Positions 1 to 13,477 of a stretch of 64,000 nucleotides of DNA are shown here, piece by piece (the first letter of the stretch is position 1; the number at the start of each line of letters is the position of its first letter). The stretch is from Carettochelys insculpta (Eukaryota > Chordata > Testudines > Carettochelyidae). The stretch spans positions 10,472,010-10,536,009 of the forward strand of contig NC_134144.1 in the NCBI RefSeq assembly GCF_033958435.1. The letters are read 5' to 3'. The notes under the pieces are model-generated. The model did no database searches, was not told where the DNA came from, and saw only the letters and a list, made by a program, of their open reading frames with translations. Both the position numbers and the translations under genes were made by a program.

Positions 1-70
1 TTAGTTCCTTACTTGCATTGTAGTCCCATTGATTTCAGTTGGGCGACTCACAGAGCTAATTTTTACTCAT

Positions 71-475
71 GCCCTGTGTCTACATGTGCCCCTTCCTTTC
101 GAAAGGGGCATGTTAATGAGTGGGTTCGAAAGATGCTAATGAGGCACTGCAATGAATATGCAGCGCCTCATTAGCATAATGGCAGCCACGGCGATTTGAA
201 AGTGTGGCTTTTTGAATCGTGCGCCACCCGTGGAGACAGGACCTTCCAAAATAACGCCCCCCCCCAGTTTTCGAAAGCCCTTCTTCCGATCACCAGATAG
301 GAAGAAGAGCTTTCAAAAACTGAGGGGGTTGTTTCAAAAGGTCCCGTCTCCACGGGCAGCGCATGATTCAAAAAGTTGCACTTTTGAATCAGTGCGGCCG
401 CCATTAGCATCTTTCGAACCCGCTCATTAACATGCCCCTTTCGAAAGGAAGGGGCACGTGTAGACCCAGCCATGG
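71..475. mobile_element. Palindromic Harbinger-like MITE
   Basis: A non-coding element with long inverted arms. The left arm starts near 71 (tgtctacatgtgcccctt) and is matched in reverse complement by the right end (gggcacgtgtagaccc). The complementarity continues about 65 bp inward, through ctttcgaaagg and the gggttcgaaagatgctaat stretch. A second, central inverted repeat surrounds about 245-350 (cttcttcc facing ggaagaag). The terminal GTCTACAC-like motif is shared with the other elements here that I assign to the Harbinger group. Short open frames inside it on both strands are by-products of the palindrome. Confidence 0.75.
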
Positions 476-1627
476 TGAGCAGTATAAGTTGTGCGCTTGC
501 GCAGCCACTCAGGAGAAATTTAAATGACATCCAGCTGATTTGCAAAGCACCAACAGCTAGGTTTTGTATCTGCATTGGTGGTACACATTCACACATCTCT
601 CTGCACATAAAAATCCCACATGCCTCATATGGGATGGGAAAAGATCTGCACATGGATGAAAAAGATTAGAGGGAACATTGATCATAAGGACTGAAATACA
701 CGGCCCTAGATAACGAGGACCCAAACAGCATTTGGTTACACAGGTGCAAGTCTGCCTGGAGGCAGGAGAAAAGTAAGGGGACATTGCTGTTAGGCTAGTG
801 ATCTGAACACGGGAGCAAGTCAGAATGCCTGAGCTGTATCACTGATGCTCCATTACACCCTAGCACTGACTCCTTCTATAGTCACTGATGACCAAAATTT
901 CAAACATGCCCACTAATGCTTTTAAGTACTGACCTTGGGGCCCAAATGACCTTCTTTTCAGAAGCACTGAGCACTTGGCTCTCCCATTAACTTTAAATAG
1001 AGCCCTAGGAGGTCCACTTCCCCCACTCCCTCCCCACCCTCTGCAAAAAAAATCAGGACATTGCTGTCTTGAGCTGGAAATGCAAACATTGTGGCACACA
1101 CAATTAGCTGGCACTGTTGAATATGTTGGCCTCAATCTCCCTGCATCAGTTTCCCCCTTAATTACAATGCAGGAATGTTCTGAGAATTAATTTAAAATGT
1201 TTGTAACACATTTTAAAAATGTAAAATACTGTTATATATTCTTTCACCTGGTTACTAAACCTGCTATATTGTTCATTCTCAAACCTGAGGGAATAATCCA
1301 AATAAAACCAAAACTGTGGTTTATATCTTCTGTAATCCCTCTCTTATAATTTCAAGATGTTTCGAACTGGATTATTTAATAGGCTTTTATGGCCTTATTA
1401 TAACTTATATGATATGGACCCTTTTTTGTCTTGAGAGACGGTGGTCAGCAGCAGTGGTGAGGATATATGGGCAGTGTTTGAGTCTGCAGCTTCTCTCATG
1501 ACTTACCCGTCCAATATTGGATTTGCACAGTCAATTGCAATAACCACATATCAGTCTATTTCTGAATTCCTGAGTCTGAGAGTTTTTCCTTCAAAGACAA
1601 AGTTCTTTTGTGTGGTTTGCACATATA
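476..1627. other. Non-coding flank, nothing recognised
   Basis: No supported gene or RNA. There is a short C-rich patch around 1018-1040, and the rest looks like ordinary AT-rich intergenic DNA. Open frames here are under 100 codons, with no recognisable domain. Confidence 0.5.
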
Positions 1628-2800
1628 CTATTGAAGGATGATGTGCCCTGTCGTAGCAGGCGTTGCCAGGTATTTTGATCTGATGATGTAGATAACTAGG
1701 ATTTTGGATCGATGTTGAATTTTTTCATGGCATGTATCCTTGTATCTTAGCTTTGATCTTCCTCTTGTTCTCAACCCACATGACAGTTTACCAAAGAGGA
1801 TTTCTTTGGGAAGACATTCGTCATCCATGCTTCTCACATGACCAAGCCATCATAGTCTTCTGCTGTTGAGGATTGCTGTCAGGCTGGGTATGCCAGATCT
1901 CGACAGGCCATCTGCATTTGAAATTTTATCTTGCCAGTTGATATTCATAATTCTGCAGAGGCAGCAAAGATGGAAGTTGCTCAATTTTTTCTCCTGGTTT
2001 AAGTAGGCGGTCCATGCTGCATAACCATATATAGCAGGATACTGAATACACATGCCAGCTAGATTGGTATCTTTGTTTTCACTGTCAGTTTAGGATTGTT
2101 CCACGCTCATTTTGTAAGTCTGCTAAAATCATAGCTGCTTTCCCAATTCTGATGTTCAGTTCTTCATCCATGGATAGGCTTGTGGTGACAGTAGATCCAA
2201 GGTAATAGAATTGTTGAACCACATACAATGGGGTGTTATCCAGAATGACATTGGGTCACTAAGGTATACCTTGAATGAATACAACACTTTTCTTCATGCT
2301 TATGTCAAGGAAAAACAACTTGCAGGCTCTGGACAGAGAATCCATCAGTGTCTGTAGTGTGTCTTCATTATGAGAGATGAGAGCTGCATCATCTGCGAAG
2401 AGGAGTTCCCTGATGAGGACTTTCTTGACCTGAGTTTTGGCCTGGACTCTTGTCATGTTGTAGAGCAAGCCATCTAATCTTGTGGGGAGAAATACATTGC
2501 TGTGTGAGTTTTCAAATACGCAATTTAGTAGAACTGAGAAAAATATGCCGAAGAGGGTAGGGGCAAGAACACACCCTTGTTTGATTCCACTGCTCATTGC
2601 ACACTGTTCCAATGTAGAACCATCATACTGCACTGTTGCTTTCATGTTTTCATGAAAGGATGTTATGAGCTTGAATAGGGTTGGTGGGCAGCCAATCTTG
2701 GTTAATACTTTGTATAGTCCTGATCTACTGACTGTGTCAAATGCCTTTGTTAAATCCACAAATGCTACGAATAACGGCTTTTCTTGTTTTCCACATTTTC
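1628..2800 (-). pseudogene. Decayed LINE (non-LTR retrotransposon), RT and 3' end
   Basis: A minus-strand reverse transcriptase fragment from a non-LTR retrotransposon. From 2759 down to 2259 one frame keeps the ordered RT blocks: DLTKAFDTVSR (palm Asp), SSGIKQGCVLAPTLF, and the catalytic box FADDAAL. Further along, in broken frames, come a segment like the C-terminal region of such elements (AAWTAYLNQEKKLSNFHLCC, about 2053-1850) and a terminal RTRGRSKLRYKD segment (about 1837-1740). The endonuclease half is missing, so this is a 5'-truncated copy. Stops and frameshifts after 2259 show it is dead. I do not assign a clade; it is a different family from the LINE at 52.6 kb. Confidence 0.8.
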
Positions 2801-2892
2801 ATCAATCCAGTCTTTGTTAGAGATATAACTTATAACTAAATCTATAAATATGGAACTTTGGGGTTTTGGGTAGCTTGTAGGAATGTCCGAGA

Positions 2893-3178
2893 GGCTATGT
2901 CTACATGACAGAGCTATTTAGGAATACCTTGGTATCCCAAAATAGGTATTCCATGTTCTTGAAACACACCCGTTATTTTGAAATATTTGTCAAAATAACA
3001 GGCATGCTATTTCAGCGTCCCTGATCTCATTGCTTCAGAATAATGCATTTGGTGCTGTTTAGATAGTGCCAAAGGCCAAAATAGCCTATTTTGAAATAAA
3101 CTTGAACTAAGATAGGCAACTTGTGTAGCACAAATTGCCTATCTTATTTCAAGTTTAGGTTGCCATGTAGACATAGCC
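2893..3178. mobile_element. Harbinger-like MITE, about 286 bp
   Basis: It begins ggctatgtctacatgacag and ends with its reverse complement (gccatgtagacatagcc). Internal sequence is AT-rich, with repeated tattccaaaatagg / cttgaaataa-type words. It has no coding capacity. It lies about 90 bp beyond the upstream limit of the 1.6-2.8 kb LINE. Confidence 0.75.
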
Positions 3179-3784
3179 AGAGAGAACATTTCTTCCTACT
3201 ATAATTTTTTTTATATGGCTTATAAAAAGATGGTCTTTAAATACGGATGGCATAAAGAAGGCTACAGTTAAGAGTTCTTGAGGCAGTACTCCAATTGGAC
3301 TGAGCAGGTGCACTGGTAGCACATCTCTAGCCATCTTTGTTGTGACAAAGGCTGTCAAAACAGTAGTTAAAAATACAGAAACTAGCAAGTCTGCTCAAAG
3401 CAAAATGAGAGGAAGTGAGCTTTGATTTTATGCAACCAAAATTGAACTCAAATTAGAGAAAACAGAGACTGTGTATACTGGAGAAAATGACTGTGAAGTT
3501 CTTTAGTGCAGCTGGCTTTTGAGGATGTTTTGGTAAGGGACAGACAGATATGTCTACGTATATATAAATGTATGTTGATGTGCAGCATTTCCACATCTAT
3601 ATCTGCCTAGCACAATAATTAATATAGTTAAGAATCAAAGAAATATGCATAAACAGTTCCTATCATACCAGACTGTAGTGAGATGAGAGCTTGAAACATA
3701 AGTTCATATATCACAGGTCTGCTATGAGGCTTAAGGCCTAAATTACTGTGCTAATGCTAAGCTGTCACTAAAAGACAGGCTTTG
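3179..3784. other. Intergenic stretch, nothing recognised
   Basis: AT-rich sequence with no gene, no long open frame and no clear repeat structure that I can identify by eye. Confidence 0.4.
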
Positions 3785-4250
3785 TTAACAGAATCTGGCA
3801 CAATCAGGTTTAATGGTATAAACCACTAAACCAGGTACTAAGCACAGGCCATAAACACAATCCAGAGGGATCCTGACAGAACATTTTCTTAAGAAACATC
3901 TTACCACCAACACGCACCCCACAGATAACAGGAACAACTGACAGCATGATAGATAGTGACCCAACTTTCACATACAATGTAATGGGTGACAACTAGGTAA
4001 CGTCAGAGCGCAAACCGAAGAGTTGTCTTCGTCTGACCTCAAGGGGAAGTGATGGATTCCAAGTCTCTGATTGAGTCAAGTCCATTATCACGTGCATACA
4101 TCTGTTAACCTAACTGCAGACCTCTGGTCCAGGGAAACTAAGACCGTGTTTCATTTTCAATAAATCTGGCCTGGTGCCTTTGGATCCTCACCTAATTTTT
4201 GGTCTTTGATGGCTCTCTTGAACTCTACCACATTAACCATCTGTGCAGGA
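3785..4250 (+). mobile_element. Possible solo LTR
   Basis: The segment has the texture of a retroviral-type LTR. A polyadenylation signal sits in a context typical of an R region (ttttcaataaatctggcctgg, about 4157-4177), followed by a GT-containing stretch (ggtgccttt). No gag, pol or primer-binding site is visible beside it, and I could not define matching ends or a target duplication. It could also be a unique sequence that merely contains AATAAA. Confidence 0.3.
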
Positions 4251-7200
4251 CAAATGAGATAAACAACGGGAATGCATCCAGTAGCCAAACGATTATCATC
4301 ACTGATGGAGCAGACCACCTGTCAGGACACTGCACCAGTAACTTCTGACTACCACATATACTATTTTACAACCTGACTCAGACCTCATTGAAATCAATGG
4401 GAGGCTCTCCACCAGCTTCAGCTGAGTTTGAATCAAGCCAACTCTGGATCAGGTCCAATGCACATAGCTTTAAGATTACTAGAAAGCCCTCCTTCCACCA
4501 TTGTTCAGACTTTCATGTCCCATCTAATTTTTTGTGTGTTTTTCTCCTTTTACATTCATTACACACTTTTAAAAGAAATGCAAAGAACAAAATCAATGCC
4601 AAGAACAAGACATTTAAACCAACGTAACAAATGTTATTACTTACCTGAAGATGAAGGCCTCCAAGTATATAAGTTTATTGCTTTATCATGTTTGTTTTGG
4701 GGCTTTCCCTTCTGTCCTTTCCGCACAACCCCTTTTTCCTTTAATTTGCACAAAGAAAGGTCTTGTGGCTTAAATCAGAGTGTACAAGTTACATAACCAG
4801 ACTCCAATTCTGCAATGTGTTGCGTGTGAACAGGTTGTTGTGCCCCTGGTCCACCTGCACAGTGAATTGCAGGATTGGGGCCATGATCTAAGTTGCTTTA
4901 CTGCTGGCATCTTGAATGATTCAATTACGTCACGATAGCATCAATACATCCATGGCACACCAAATATGAATTTAATTTTTTGCCATGATGTAGAATTATT
5001 TTCTCTATTAAAACTGTTTTACCATTTGATCACCCATCCTGAATAAACTGGAGCTACGTTAGATTTCTAAGGGCTCCATGCCCATTTCTTGGTATTTGCT
5101 GGAAGATGTAATTTCTGTACTAATTCTCAGATACAGACTTTTGGAGAGAGGCAGATATTTGCATTCAGAACCATGGACTAACTTTGGATTTTGTAACTTG
5201 TGGGGGAAAAACTGATGTGGAAACAGTGCGCTGATGGGTTGACGGCACCTGCAGTATTTAGTAAATTTAGCTAACGCTGCGGTAGGTAGCATAATGTCCA
5301 ACTTAAGCTATTTTCAATTTTGTTCTAGAAAAATTAGAGAGATAATAAATTGAATATATCCAACAATCTGAATTTCTTCCTAACATTGGTCTTACAATGG
5401 GAGATGTAATCCTCTTCACTTTGCTCTCCTTCTCGTTTTCTTTGCATCTTCAATGTTAGGTGAGTTTCATCTGCAACCTCATGTACATCTCAACCCTCTG
5501 CCCTCAGCTCCCTGCATTCCACTCCGAACAAATTTATTGCAGGAACTGTCATGTCACAACAACCTGCCCCGCTCACAATCCTCTGATCTCAGCCACCCTG
5601 CCCAGTTTGGGGGTGGCCAAGAAGAGGAGTTGCAATACAACAGTACCTGTAAGAAACTGTTACTTTTCCCTCCGGCTGTTGGGTTTAGTGCCTGAGTACT
5701 GGCTACTGTTGGTGGCCTTTGATATACTAGTCAGACTAGATAATTTAGTGTTCCCTTCTAGTCTTCGACTCTGTAACACATGCCTAACTTTCAGCATGTG
5801 CTTAAGAGCTGTGGTGAAGTTATAATAAAGTACCACTTAACAAGCCAACGACACCATTGTCTGCAACATTCTTTAATAGCTTGCTATATGTTTATTGATC
5901 CAAACTAATACAGCTTAGCTTGCAAGATTCTACAAGAGCTCATCTTCTTAATGAGATATGGCAGCAGGGATATAAGAATGTTTAATCAGTGTAACTACAC
6001 AAAAAGATACAGGATTCTGTTGTCTACCAGAAAAACAAAGCTTTTCTGCACAACGTATAATGGTCAGTTCTAGTTTGACCTACATGATTGCAGAGTAAAG
6101 CCAAGTGAGCTTATTGAAGATGGAAAATTACTAGAAATTGTAACCTCTCCAAAACATTGCCCCAGTTCACTAAATTAAGTTTCTCAAACTGTGGTCCATG
6201 GGCCACTGATGGCCTCTGGAGAATTCGTTGGTGGTCTCTAGGGAACTGGCAGGTCATAAGTGCCTGATACTCCTCATCTTTAAATGCATTTTAACAGCTG
6301 AAGACACCTTGAATTTATATTAAATACTTTCCTAAAAATATTATCTTTCACTGTAAGCAACTGCTGTCATTAACCCAGAAGCATGGGATAAAATCTTCTC
6401 CCCACTGAAGTCAATGACAAAATTCTCCAACTTCAAAGGGGCCACATCATGGATGTCTACATCAATTATGATTGGAAGGGGAGGCCCTCCATGAGAAGAG
6501 AGGTTGTCTGAAAAACCATAAATACTGCTGATCTCTCCAGAATAAATATTGCCAGTTGATTATATTAAAATCGTATTTCAAGAATAAAGAAACTTAACAA
6601 AAATGCAATATTCCTTCTTTAGTTTATTAGAACAGGACTTTTGGTGTTTTGTATTTGGAGGAATGAACAAATTCATATCTGTGAAATATAAAAAGCAAAC
6701 AAGAAATAAAACCTTTGCCTTCTGGGTATCCTGACCCTTATGCCACTGGAAAGTTTCCAGGAAAAGATGATCTAAAGTATATTAATTTATAACAAATGAA
6801 CTCATAGCACAAAGCAGATTTCTGCATTCATTATAAAATAAGAAAAATTTACTTTCCTAGTCTAATTATAAACACAAATTCAATTGTTAGGATGTTCTCT
6901 CCTCCTTCTGGAATAATTCTTAGTTCATTTGGCCTCACACTAGTGATTCCTGTTATTTATTTCCAAAAGATTGGTTTTTGTTTAATGGCAGAAAATGCAA
7001 AAAGGAGCTAAGGCAAATATTGATGCCTTAAGAGGAAAGCGGCAAAAACAAGAAATCTGAAAACAAACAAACAAAAAAACAGCAGGATTAAGACCTATAT
7101 TAATAAGACCGAAAAGCCATCTAACTATACCACTGCACAAGGCCAACAATCATGTAGATAAAACAGTGAAAACAGATGAAATATTATAATAATTGGTAAA

Positions 7201-10200
7201 TGAGGGGCTGATTTACTTAGCTCATGCTTCATTTGCATAATCTCTTTTCAAACTGGAAAATATGGTGGTATTAAAGAGAGACACTGGCAAATCTAAAAAC
7301 CATAAACATCTGCCACAGAAAACTTGTAAATCTATGTTCCATTGTGTCCAGAATTTAGGCTATTAGACTGTAATCTCTTAAAAGAGCGCTTCCAACACCA
7401 ACTGAGCACGTTATTATTGGCTCCCAGCTCCCCACCACTCAAGGGAGACAGGAAACTGACCAGTGCAGTAGTGCTGGTCAGTTTACTGACTCCCCAAATT
7501 ACGTGAAAATTCAACTTATGCAGGGTTGACTAAAACACAACTTCCATGTAAGTTGGGGGTTTACTGTATCTGTTTATTTAACACTAGCTCCATTATTGCT
7601 AAAAAGCAATATTCCCATTGTGTTCACATGACCAGAATTTCACACACACTCCTTCCACATTTTCAGTGGACCAGATTCTACCATCTTTATTCATTCATGA
7701 GTTGTTTTCAGTGGGTATACTCATGAAATAAGGTACTATTTAACATGAATAATGGCAGCAGAATCTGGCCCATTCATTTTAATGGGAGATGGGTATTTAG
7801 GGAATTAGATACACATCTCATCCACTTTGAAAATGTCAACCCTGCTCTTTTTAAACAAATGAATATCACCTTCCTCACAAACACACATACTTTGGCTTCC
7901 TATGAATGTCTCTGTGCCACTACCTCCCTTGGTTTTCTTTTGAAGTTTCTATATTTACCTCTCATGTTTTCTGTTTCATATTTACTAAACATGCAAAGAA
8001 AAGGTCTTTAACAGGTCAGAAGTCAGGTATATAAAGGAGTTTTAACATACAATGTGTATTATTTCGCCAATGTTAAAGCAACAGTTTTCCAAAATTTAAA
8101 CTCCAGGTACTTTTTTTTTACCCTCTAAAAAAATAAGTTGTTACTTTTCATACTGGTTTTAAAGGGAAAATATATAATTAAACTCTTGAACGTAGTCAAT
8201 TTAAACAAAAAGAAATCACTCAGAGCACTATTTACAAAAGACTTTTCTTGCAAAAATGTGTAACATTTTCTATATTATAAAATCTTCAACATGTGGATAT
8301 TACAAGGTCCAAAGTAAAATGTTGTCTGTGGGATAAGCACAAGTTTACAGTTGATAAGCATGAAAGACAATCTATTTACTGACTGTAAATATACACAAAT
8401 TGTTCTCAAGCAGAATGTATATAAAACCATATTTACAAATAGAACACATTCTTCATTCACAGAAGTTTGGGAAATGAATCAGAAAAGGTTAGGTAGAGGA
8501 CATCCTTACATCATAAAATTATATGTGAGCAGGAGATTTATCTACTATGGTAGTTAGTCTAAAACTTTCATTTAAAATGTAAGTTTACCTCTAAAAATAC
8601 CACTTTTGCTCTAGAACTTTTACTTAAAAATTAACTTTAATATAAAAACCTTTTATTCACAGCTTTGCTTATAAATAATTTATATTATTACACAAAATAT
8701 CAAATTATAAAGGCACAATTAGTTAATGGGGCTATTAGTGGTGGAGGTTTTTGTCTTTCACTTTTTTTTTTTTGTTTAAAGAAGTTCTTACTTCCAATTA
8801 CTTGTAGCGTGGTCTGTCTTTCACTCACAAATGTATGGGAAGGTTTATGGGAAAATAGCTTTTATTTCCAAAATGAAGTAAAGTAAATTGGATCATGAGT
8901 CAGAAAGAAATACAATCCCTGTTGATACATATATCTTATTTCTCAAGAGTATTATGCACATGTACCAAAAGAAGAGATACCAAGAGTATTAATTTTTTAA
9001 AAATTGTTAGTTGTTTGGTATTCTTGTTTATATAAGAACACTCAGAAATGATATTTAAAACCAACATTTTGACGTCCATTAAGTCCTAAATGAAATTACT
9101 GACCTAGGGAACTTCGGAAAAATGCAAATCAGCCAGCTGTTTAGACCTTTTTTTTTTTCCTTTTTGCATATGCACAATCATCCCGGACACTATAATAAGG
9201 TTAGATGGGTCTTTTCCATTCCAAATTAATGCTATTTTTGTTTAATTTTACAAAAGGATTTCAGAAGATGTATTGTATATGTGCAACATCCCAACAATTT
9301 TGTACGGTTTATTAATTTGTACTTCTGCAAATTATGGTGCTAAACCTGCAGCTATTATAAGCACATGCTACAGCTGACACAGGTGAACAGTTTAATTGAC
9401 TTCAAAATGCAGAGGTATTTGCAGAATCTGTGTCTTCCACAGATGACTTAATAAAAGCTGTTACTGCAATAGGTTTTTGTTTTGGTTTTTTTTTGGCCAT
9501 AGTGTGGTGATCTCTGGCTGAAAGCCCAGCTTTGAAGATAGCACTGCTGCCACTAGTAGGCAGAAGTAAATGTGGCGTGATGTGATATTATAGTATTGCT
9601 TTCAAAGCTGGACTCCCAGCTAGCAGCCACAGAACTTCCTGCAGCTGGGGGAGGTTTCCAGAGGTCAATGTGACCTATGCAGGAGAAGAGGAAGTCCCAT
9701 CCCTTCCCAACACAGCCAGAACTAACAGCTGGAGCCCAACACGTGGTAGGAGCTCCTGACTGGGGCTCCCATACTCCTGCCCCTCCTTTGTTCTGGGCCT
9801 AATGCTTAGAGGGTTAACGGGGCCTTAGTTGTGTGGGAGGATGACCATAGACCCCTACTGACCAAGGAACTCTAGGCAGTTACCCAAATCACCCACTCCT
9901 AAGGCCAGCCCTGCTCCCACCCCATGAAAAGTGATGATCCTCCCATACTATGCCACCCCCATCGCTGCACTACTGATGTTGGTGGCTCTGCCTTCAGTGC
10001 TGGGGTCCTGCCTGTCAGCTGCTGCTCTCTGGTAGGGTTCTGAAGGCAACACAAATGGAAGGGTGGCAATTCTGGTCAGATTTCACAGGGAGGAAAAGAT
10101 TTCATAGTCCCTGATGTGTTTTTCAGAGCCATGAATTAGTTAGGGACACACCTAAAAGGATATGCAATTGTTAAGACTCTGTCAATAGTCAACCATAAGT

Positions 10201-10732
10201 AAGGAATATGATTATTTAAAAACTGCAGTTAAATATTTACAAAATAGTTTTTAGCTGACTAAATTCATGGCCTTAGATAGTAAAATATTTACAAAAACAG
10301 GAGGAAACTCTCAACTACAGTAACAAAGATTAAGTTACAACGGGTCTGTTTTAAATACACAAAAGCCCCAAAAGGACTTCATAGTTAAGGCTGAAACTTA
10401 GGATAGCACACTGCCATTCGCTCTCACTACTGCAACTGTTTGCTCTGTTCTATTAAAGGATGCAAATGTGAATTATGAAACCAACCACTCGATGCAACTC
10501 TACATTGCTTTTCGTTTTTGAAGTTTCATTAAGACCATCAATGTTACTTGTATGGCACTAGAAATTTATTCTCTTCTCAACACCATCCATTATTGCTAGC
10601 ACGAAAATATACAGTGCTCGTTTTATCAAATAAAAATGGACGTAGTTTTAGAAAAACACTAAATATGCAAACTTGCTACATTAACTGTATATTTGTTGAA
10701 GACACCATTGCACTGATCCCTTTTGTATCATA
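4251..10732. other. Long gene-free intergenic region
   Basis: About 6.5 kb of AT-rich DNA without a supported gene. Frames of 60-120 codons at 4.4-4.8, 5.06-5.8, 7.3-8.0, 8.3-8.9 and 10.5 kb show no domain. The sequence near 6180-6300 (tttctcaaactgtggtccat) resembles one end of a hAT-type element, but the partner end is not evident. A more GC-rich patch at about 9580-10050 also has no coding signal. Homopolymer runs occur at 8108-8118, 8762-8774 and 9149-9161. Confidence 0.5.
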
Positions 10733-11284
10733 GGCTATGTCTACACTAGCCCCAAACTTCGAAATGGCCATGTAAATGGCCATTTCGAAGTTTACTAATA
10801 AAGCACTGAAATACATATTCAGCGCCTCATTAGAATGCGGGTGGCCGCAGCACTTCGAAATTGACGCGGCTCGCCGCTGCACGGCTCTTCCCAACGGGGC
10901 TCCTTTTCGAAAGGACCCCGCCTACTTCAAACTCCCCTTATTCCTGTGAGCAGATGGGAATAAGGGGACTTCGAAATTGACGCGGCTCGCCGCTGCGCAG
11001 CTCGTCCCAATGGGGCTCCTTTTCGAAAGCACCCCGCCTACTTCGAAGTCCTCTTATTCCTGTCAGCAGATGGGAATAAGGGGACTTCGAAGTAGGCGGG
11101 GTCCTTTCGAAAAGGAGCCCCGTCGGGACGAGCTGTGCAGCGGCGAGCCGCGTCAATTTCAAAGTGCTGCGGCCACCCGCATTCTAATGAGGCGCTGAAT
11201 ATGTATTCCAGCGCTTCATGAGTAAACTTCGAAATGGCCATTGACATGGCCATTTAGAAGTTTGGGGTTAGTGTAGACATAGCC
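10733..11284. mobile_element. Large fold-back Harbinger-like MITE, about 552 bp
   Basis: The ends are near-perfect inverted repeats (ggctatgtctacactagccc against its complement at 11265-11284). The arms extend through an aaacttcgaaatggccat word into a region containing cttcgaaattgacgcggctc in both orientations. The internal unit with tcgccgctgcgcagctcgtc appears twice in one orientation and once inverted, so the element can fold into a very long hairpin. The trinucleotide ata flanks both ends and may be the target duplication. Similar peptides read from both strands are artefacts of the symmetry. Confidence 0.85.
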
Positions 11285-11679
11285 ATAGTGTATTAAACTG
11301 CCTTTGAAGCAGTCTTGAAAGTGTATGTTTAATCAGAAGTGAATATACAACACTAAATACTTATTATCTACAAATTAATATTACTCCATTTCATTTCTAG
11401 CATAATTGTTTAATCATACTTTTACAGTTTACAACTGTGAGGAAAGTCAGGCACAGTTAGTAATGTTGATTCCATTTGAGCTTTATTATATTCTAGTGCA
11501 CCGTAATGCATGGTATTTATTATCACGCAATACAATATGATACAATTCAAGCTCACAGTTTGTCTCCTGTAAAGAGTAACTGTGCACTGAAGTGTAATAA
11601 ATAGAGTCCTAAGTGCTTCATTTAAACAAATACACAATTTTTGTAACTTTACATAACAGAAAGGGAGGTTAATTATCTT
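11285..11679. other. Short intergenic spacer
   Basis: AT-rich sequence between the fold-back MITE and the DIRS-like element. No gene or repeat is recognised. Confidence 0.4.
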
Positions 11680-12329
11680 CAAGATGGGTGGTCCCTGTCC
11701 ACAGAAGGTTCATGCATGCATGCCATGTGGCTGGAGCCAAAGATTTTGAAAGTAATAGTGCCTGTTGGCCCATGCGTGCACCCTTGCCTCATGGATTTGT
11801 CCAAGGCAATAAAGGGCAGAGTGGAATGATCATATCTCCAGTTCCTCCTCCACCGCAAATCAAAAAATTCTACAGCAGAGGGGCAACAGAGAGGAAGGGG
11901 GAATACAGGCAGTGACCACACACATCAAAGAACCTACAGCTACAGGTAAGTAACCTGTTCTTCTTTAAGAGATGGTCCCTGTGGTGTTCCCCTGAGTGTG
12001 AATGTGTGAGGAAGAGGATGGAATAGTTGAATGGTGGACAGCTGTGTTGAATGAGGCATCCGTGATAAGTCATACACCACGGCACAGTGTAGTGCAAGTA
12101 TGTAGTGAACGCTGCGTGGCTGCTCCACGTCTAACTGGAAAGAGTATACTGTGAAAGGTAGTGATAGTTGACACTATAGCTTTGTGGAAAGGTCTCTCAC
12201 CTCAACAGCTGGAGGCAGTCCTGACAACCAATAGCAGGTGACAATGTGACCCAAAAATCCACTTGGAAATCATTTGTGTAGAGATCACATACCACTAAGC
12301 CCCCTTGGCTATAGCAAGAAAAATTCTAA

Positions 12330-12600
12330 GGGACCTCCTGGTTGGTCTCATCCTCTGTAGGGTCCTGCAGACATTGATGGCAAGAGAGCACTGCTCTTCC
12401 ACTGAGGTATGAGGCTCCAAAAAGAACAGGGCTTCACTGAGATGAATCTTTGGTAGAAACTTGGGGTGTAAGCACAGGAAAACTTTGTCTTTATGGAATG
12501 TGGGTCCACCCTCAAGTCCCCATGTTCACTTATCCTTCTTGCTGAAATAAAAACCACAAAGAAGGTGATCTTCGTCAAAAGGAGAGACAGAGAGCATGAA
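12330..12600 (-). pseudogene. DIRS-like tyrosine recombinase remnant
   Basis: The frame from 12578 down to 12348 contains FFVVFISARRISEHGDLRVD, which matches the DIRS-type recombinase block around the first catalytic Arg (consensus-like T/S-SARRI-E-L). It is followed by a segment resembling the lysine/loop region. The catalytic His-X-X-Arg and Tyr blocks should lie downstream (about 12.3-12.0 kb), but that part is interrupted by stops. Upstream, 13386-12718 carries sequence resembling the linker between RNase H and the recombinase (for example the ATVVLIA word in a shifted frame). The product is non-functional. Confidence 0.65.
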
Positions 12601-13477
12601 GTCAGGTAAAAAGGGTGATGCCATTAACATTGAGAGAAAAATGCTGAGGTCCTATTGGAGGGGAAATTTGTTCTCTGGGTGGGAAAGCCATGAGAAAACC
12701 TTTCAAAAACCTGGGAGTCAATGGATGTGTAAATGGACTGCACTTGCATCAGGGGCTGGAAGGCACTGATGAGTATATGGACCGTGAGAGATCTGAGTGG
12801 GAGTTCTGACACCTGCAAGGTAGTACAAAAGAAGGGAAATGTGCATTTCCTCAGGGGGAAGCCCTCTCTGCTGTGGGCAAGAGTTGAAGCACTCTGCTTG
12901 TCTCGATAGCAACCCCTTGCGGGCTTTTTTCTGCTTCCAGAAAGGATGTCTTGTACAGCTAATGAACACTTCTATTCCTGTCCAAATACCAAGCTCAGAA
13001 ATAGAGCATCTATGAATCAGGATGTCTGATTCTCCTCTTGAACTACGTGAGCACTCACAGAAAGTAGGCAGGGGAAGTGGAGGAGGGGCCAACATATGGA
13101 GAAGATTCAGAAAACAAAACTGGCTTGGCCACAATGGGCAATCAGAACAACAGTGGCCCTTTTCCTTCTGACTGGTGAAGGACTCATGTGAGGCCCAGGA
13201 GGAAAAGGTGTGACTGATGTGGACTGACCAGCAAAATACAATTGCACTTCCATGAGTGTGGATACCATTGTCCCATCTTGAGCCATAGGTACAACAATTG
13301 CTATTGATGTGGAAGCAAAGCAATCTCAGACCAAGAGTCCTCCAGCAGCCAAAGATATGGTTTTCTTCAGAGCTGTGAAACTCCATTCATGATTGGCAAT
13401 GAACTTTCTCTTCTGAAAGATTCTGCAATCACATTATGAATCACTGGAAGATAAGCTGCTGACAAGGCATCTTCAGA

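Noticed and set aside
12718..13386. 222-codon minus-strand frame as a host gene
   Set aside because: It lies within the DIRS-like element. Better matches to the element appear in neighbouring frames, so this frame is incidental.
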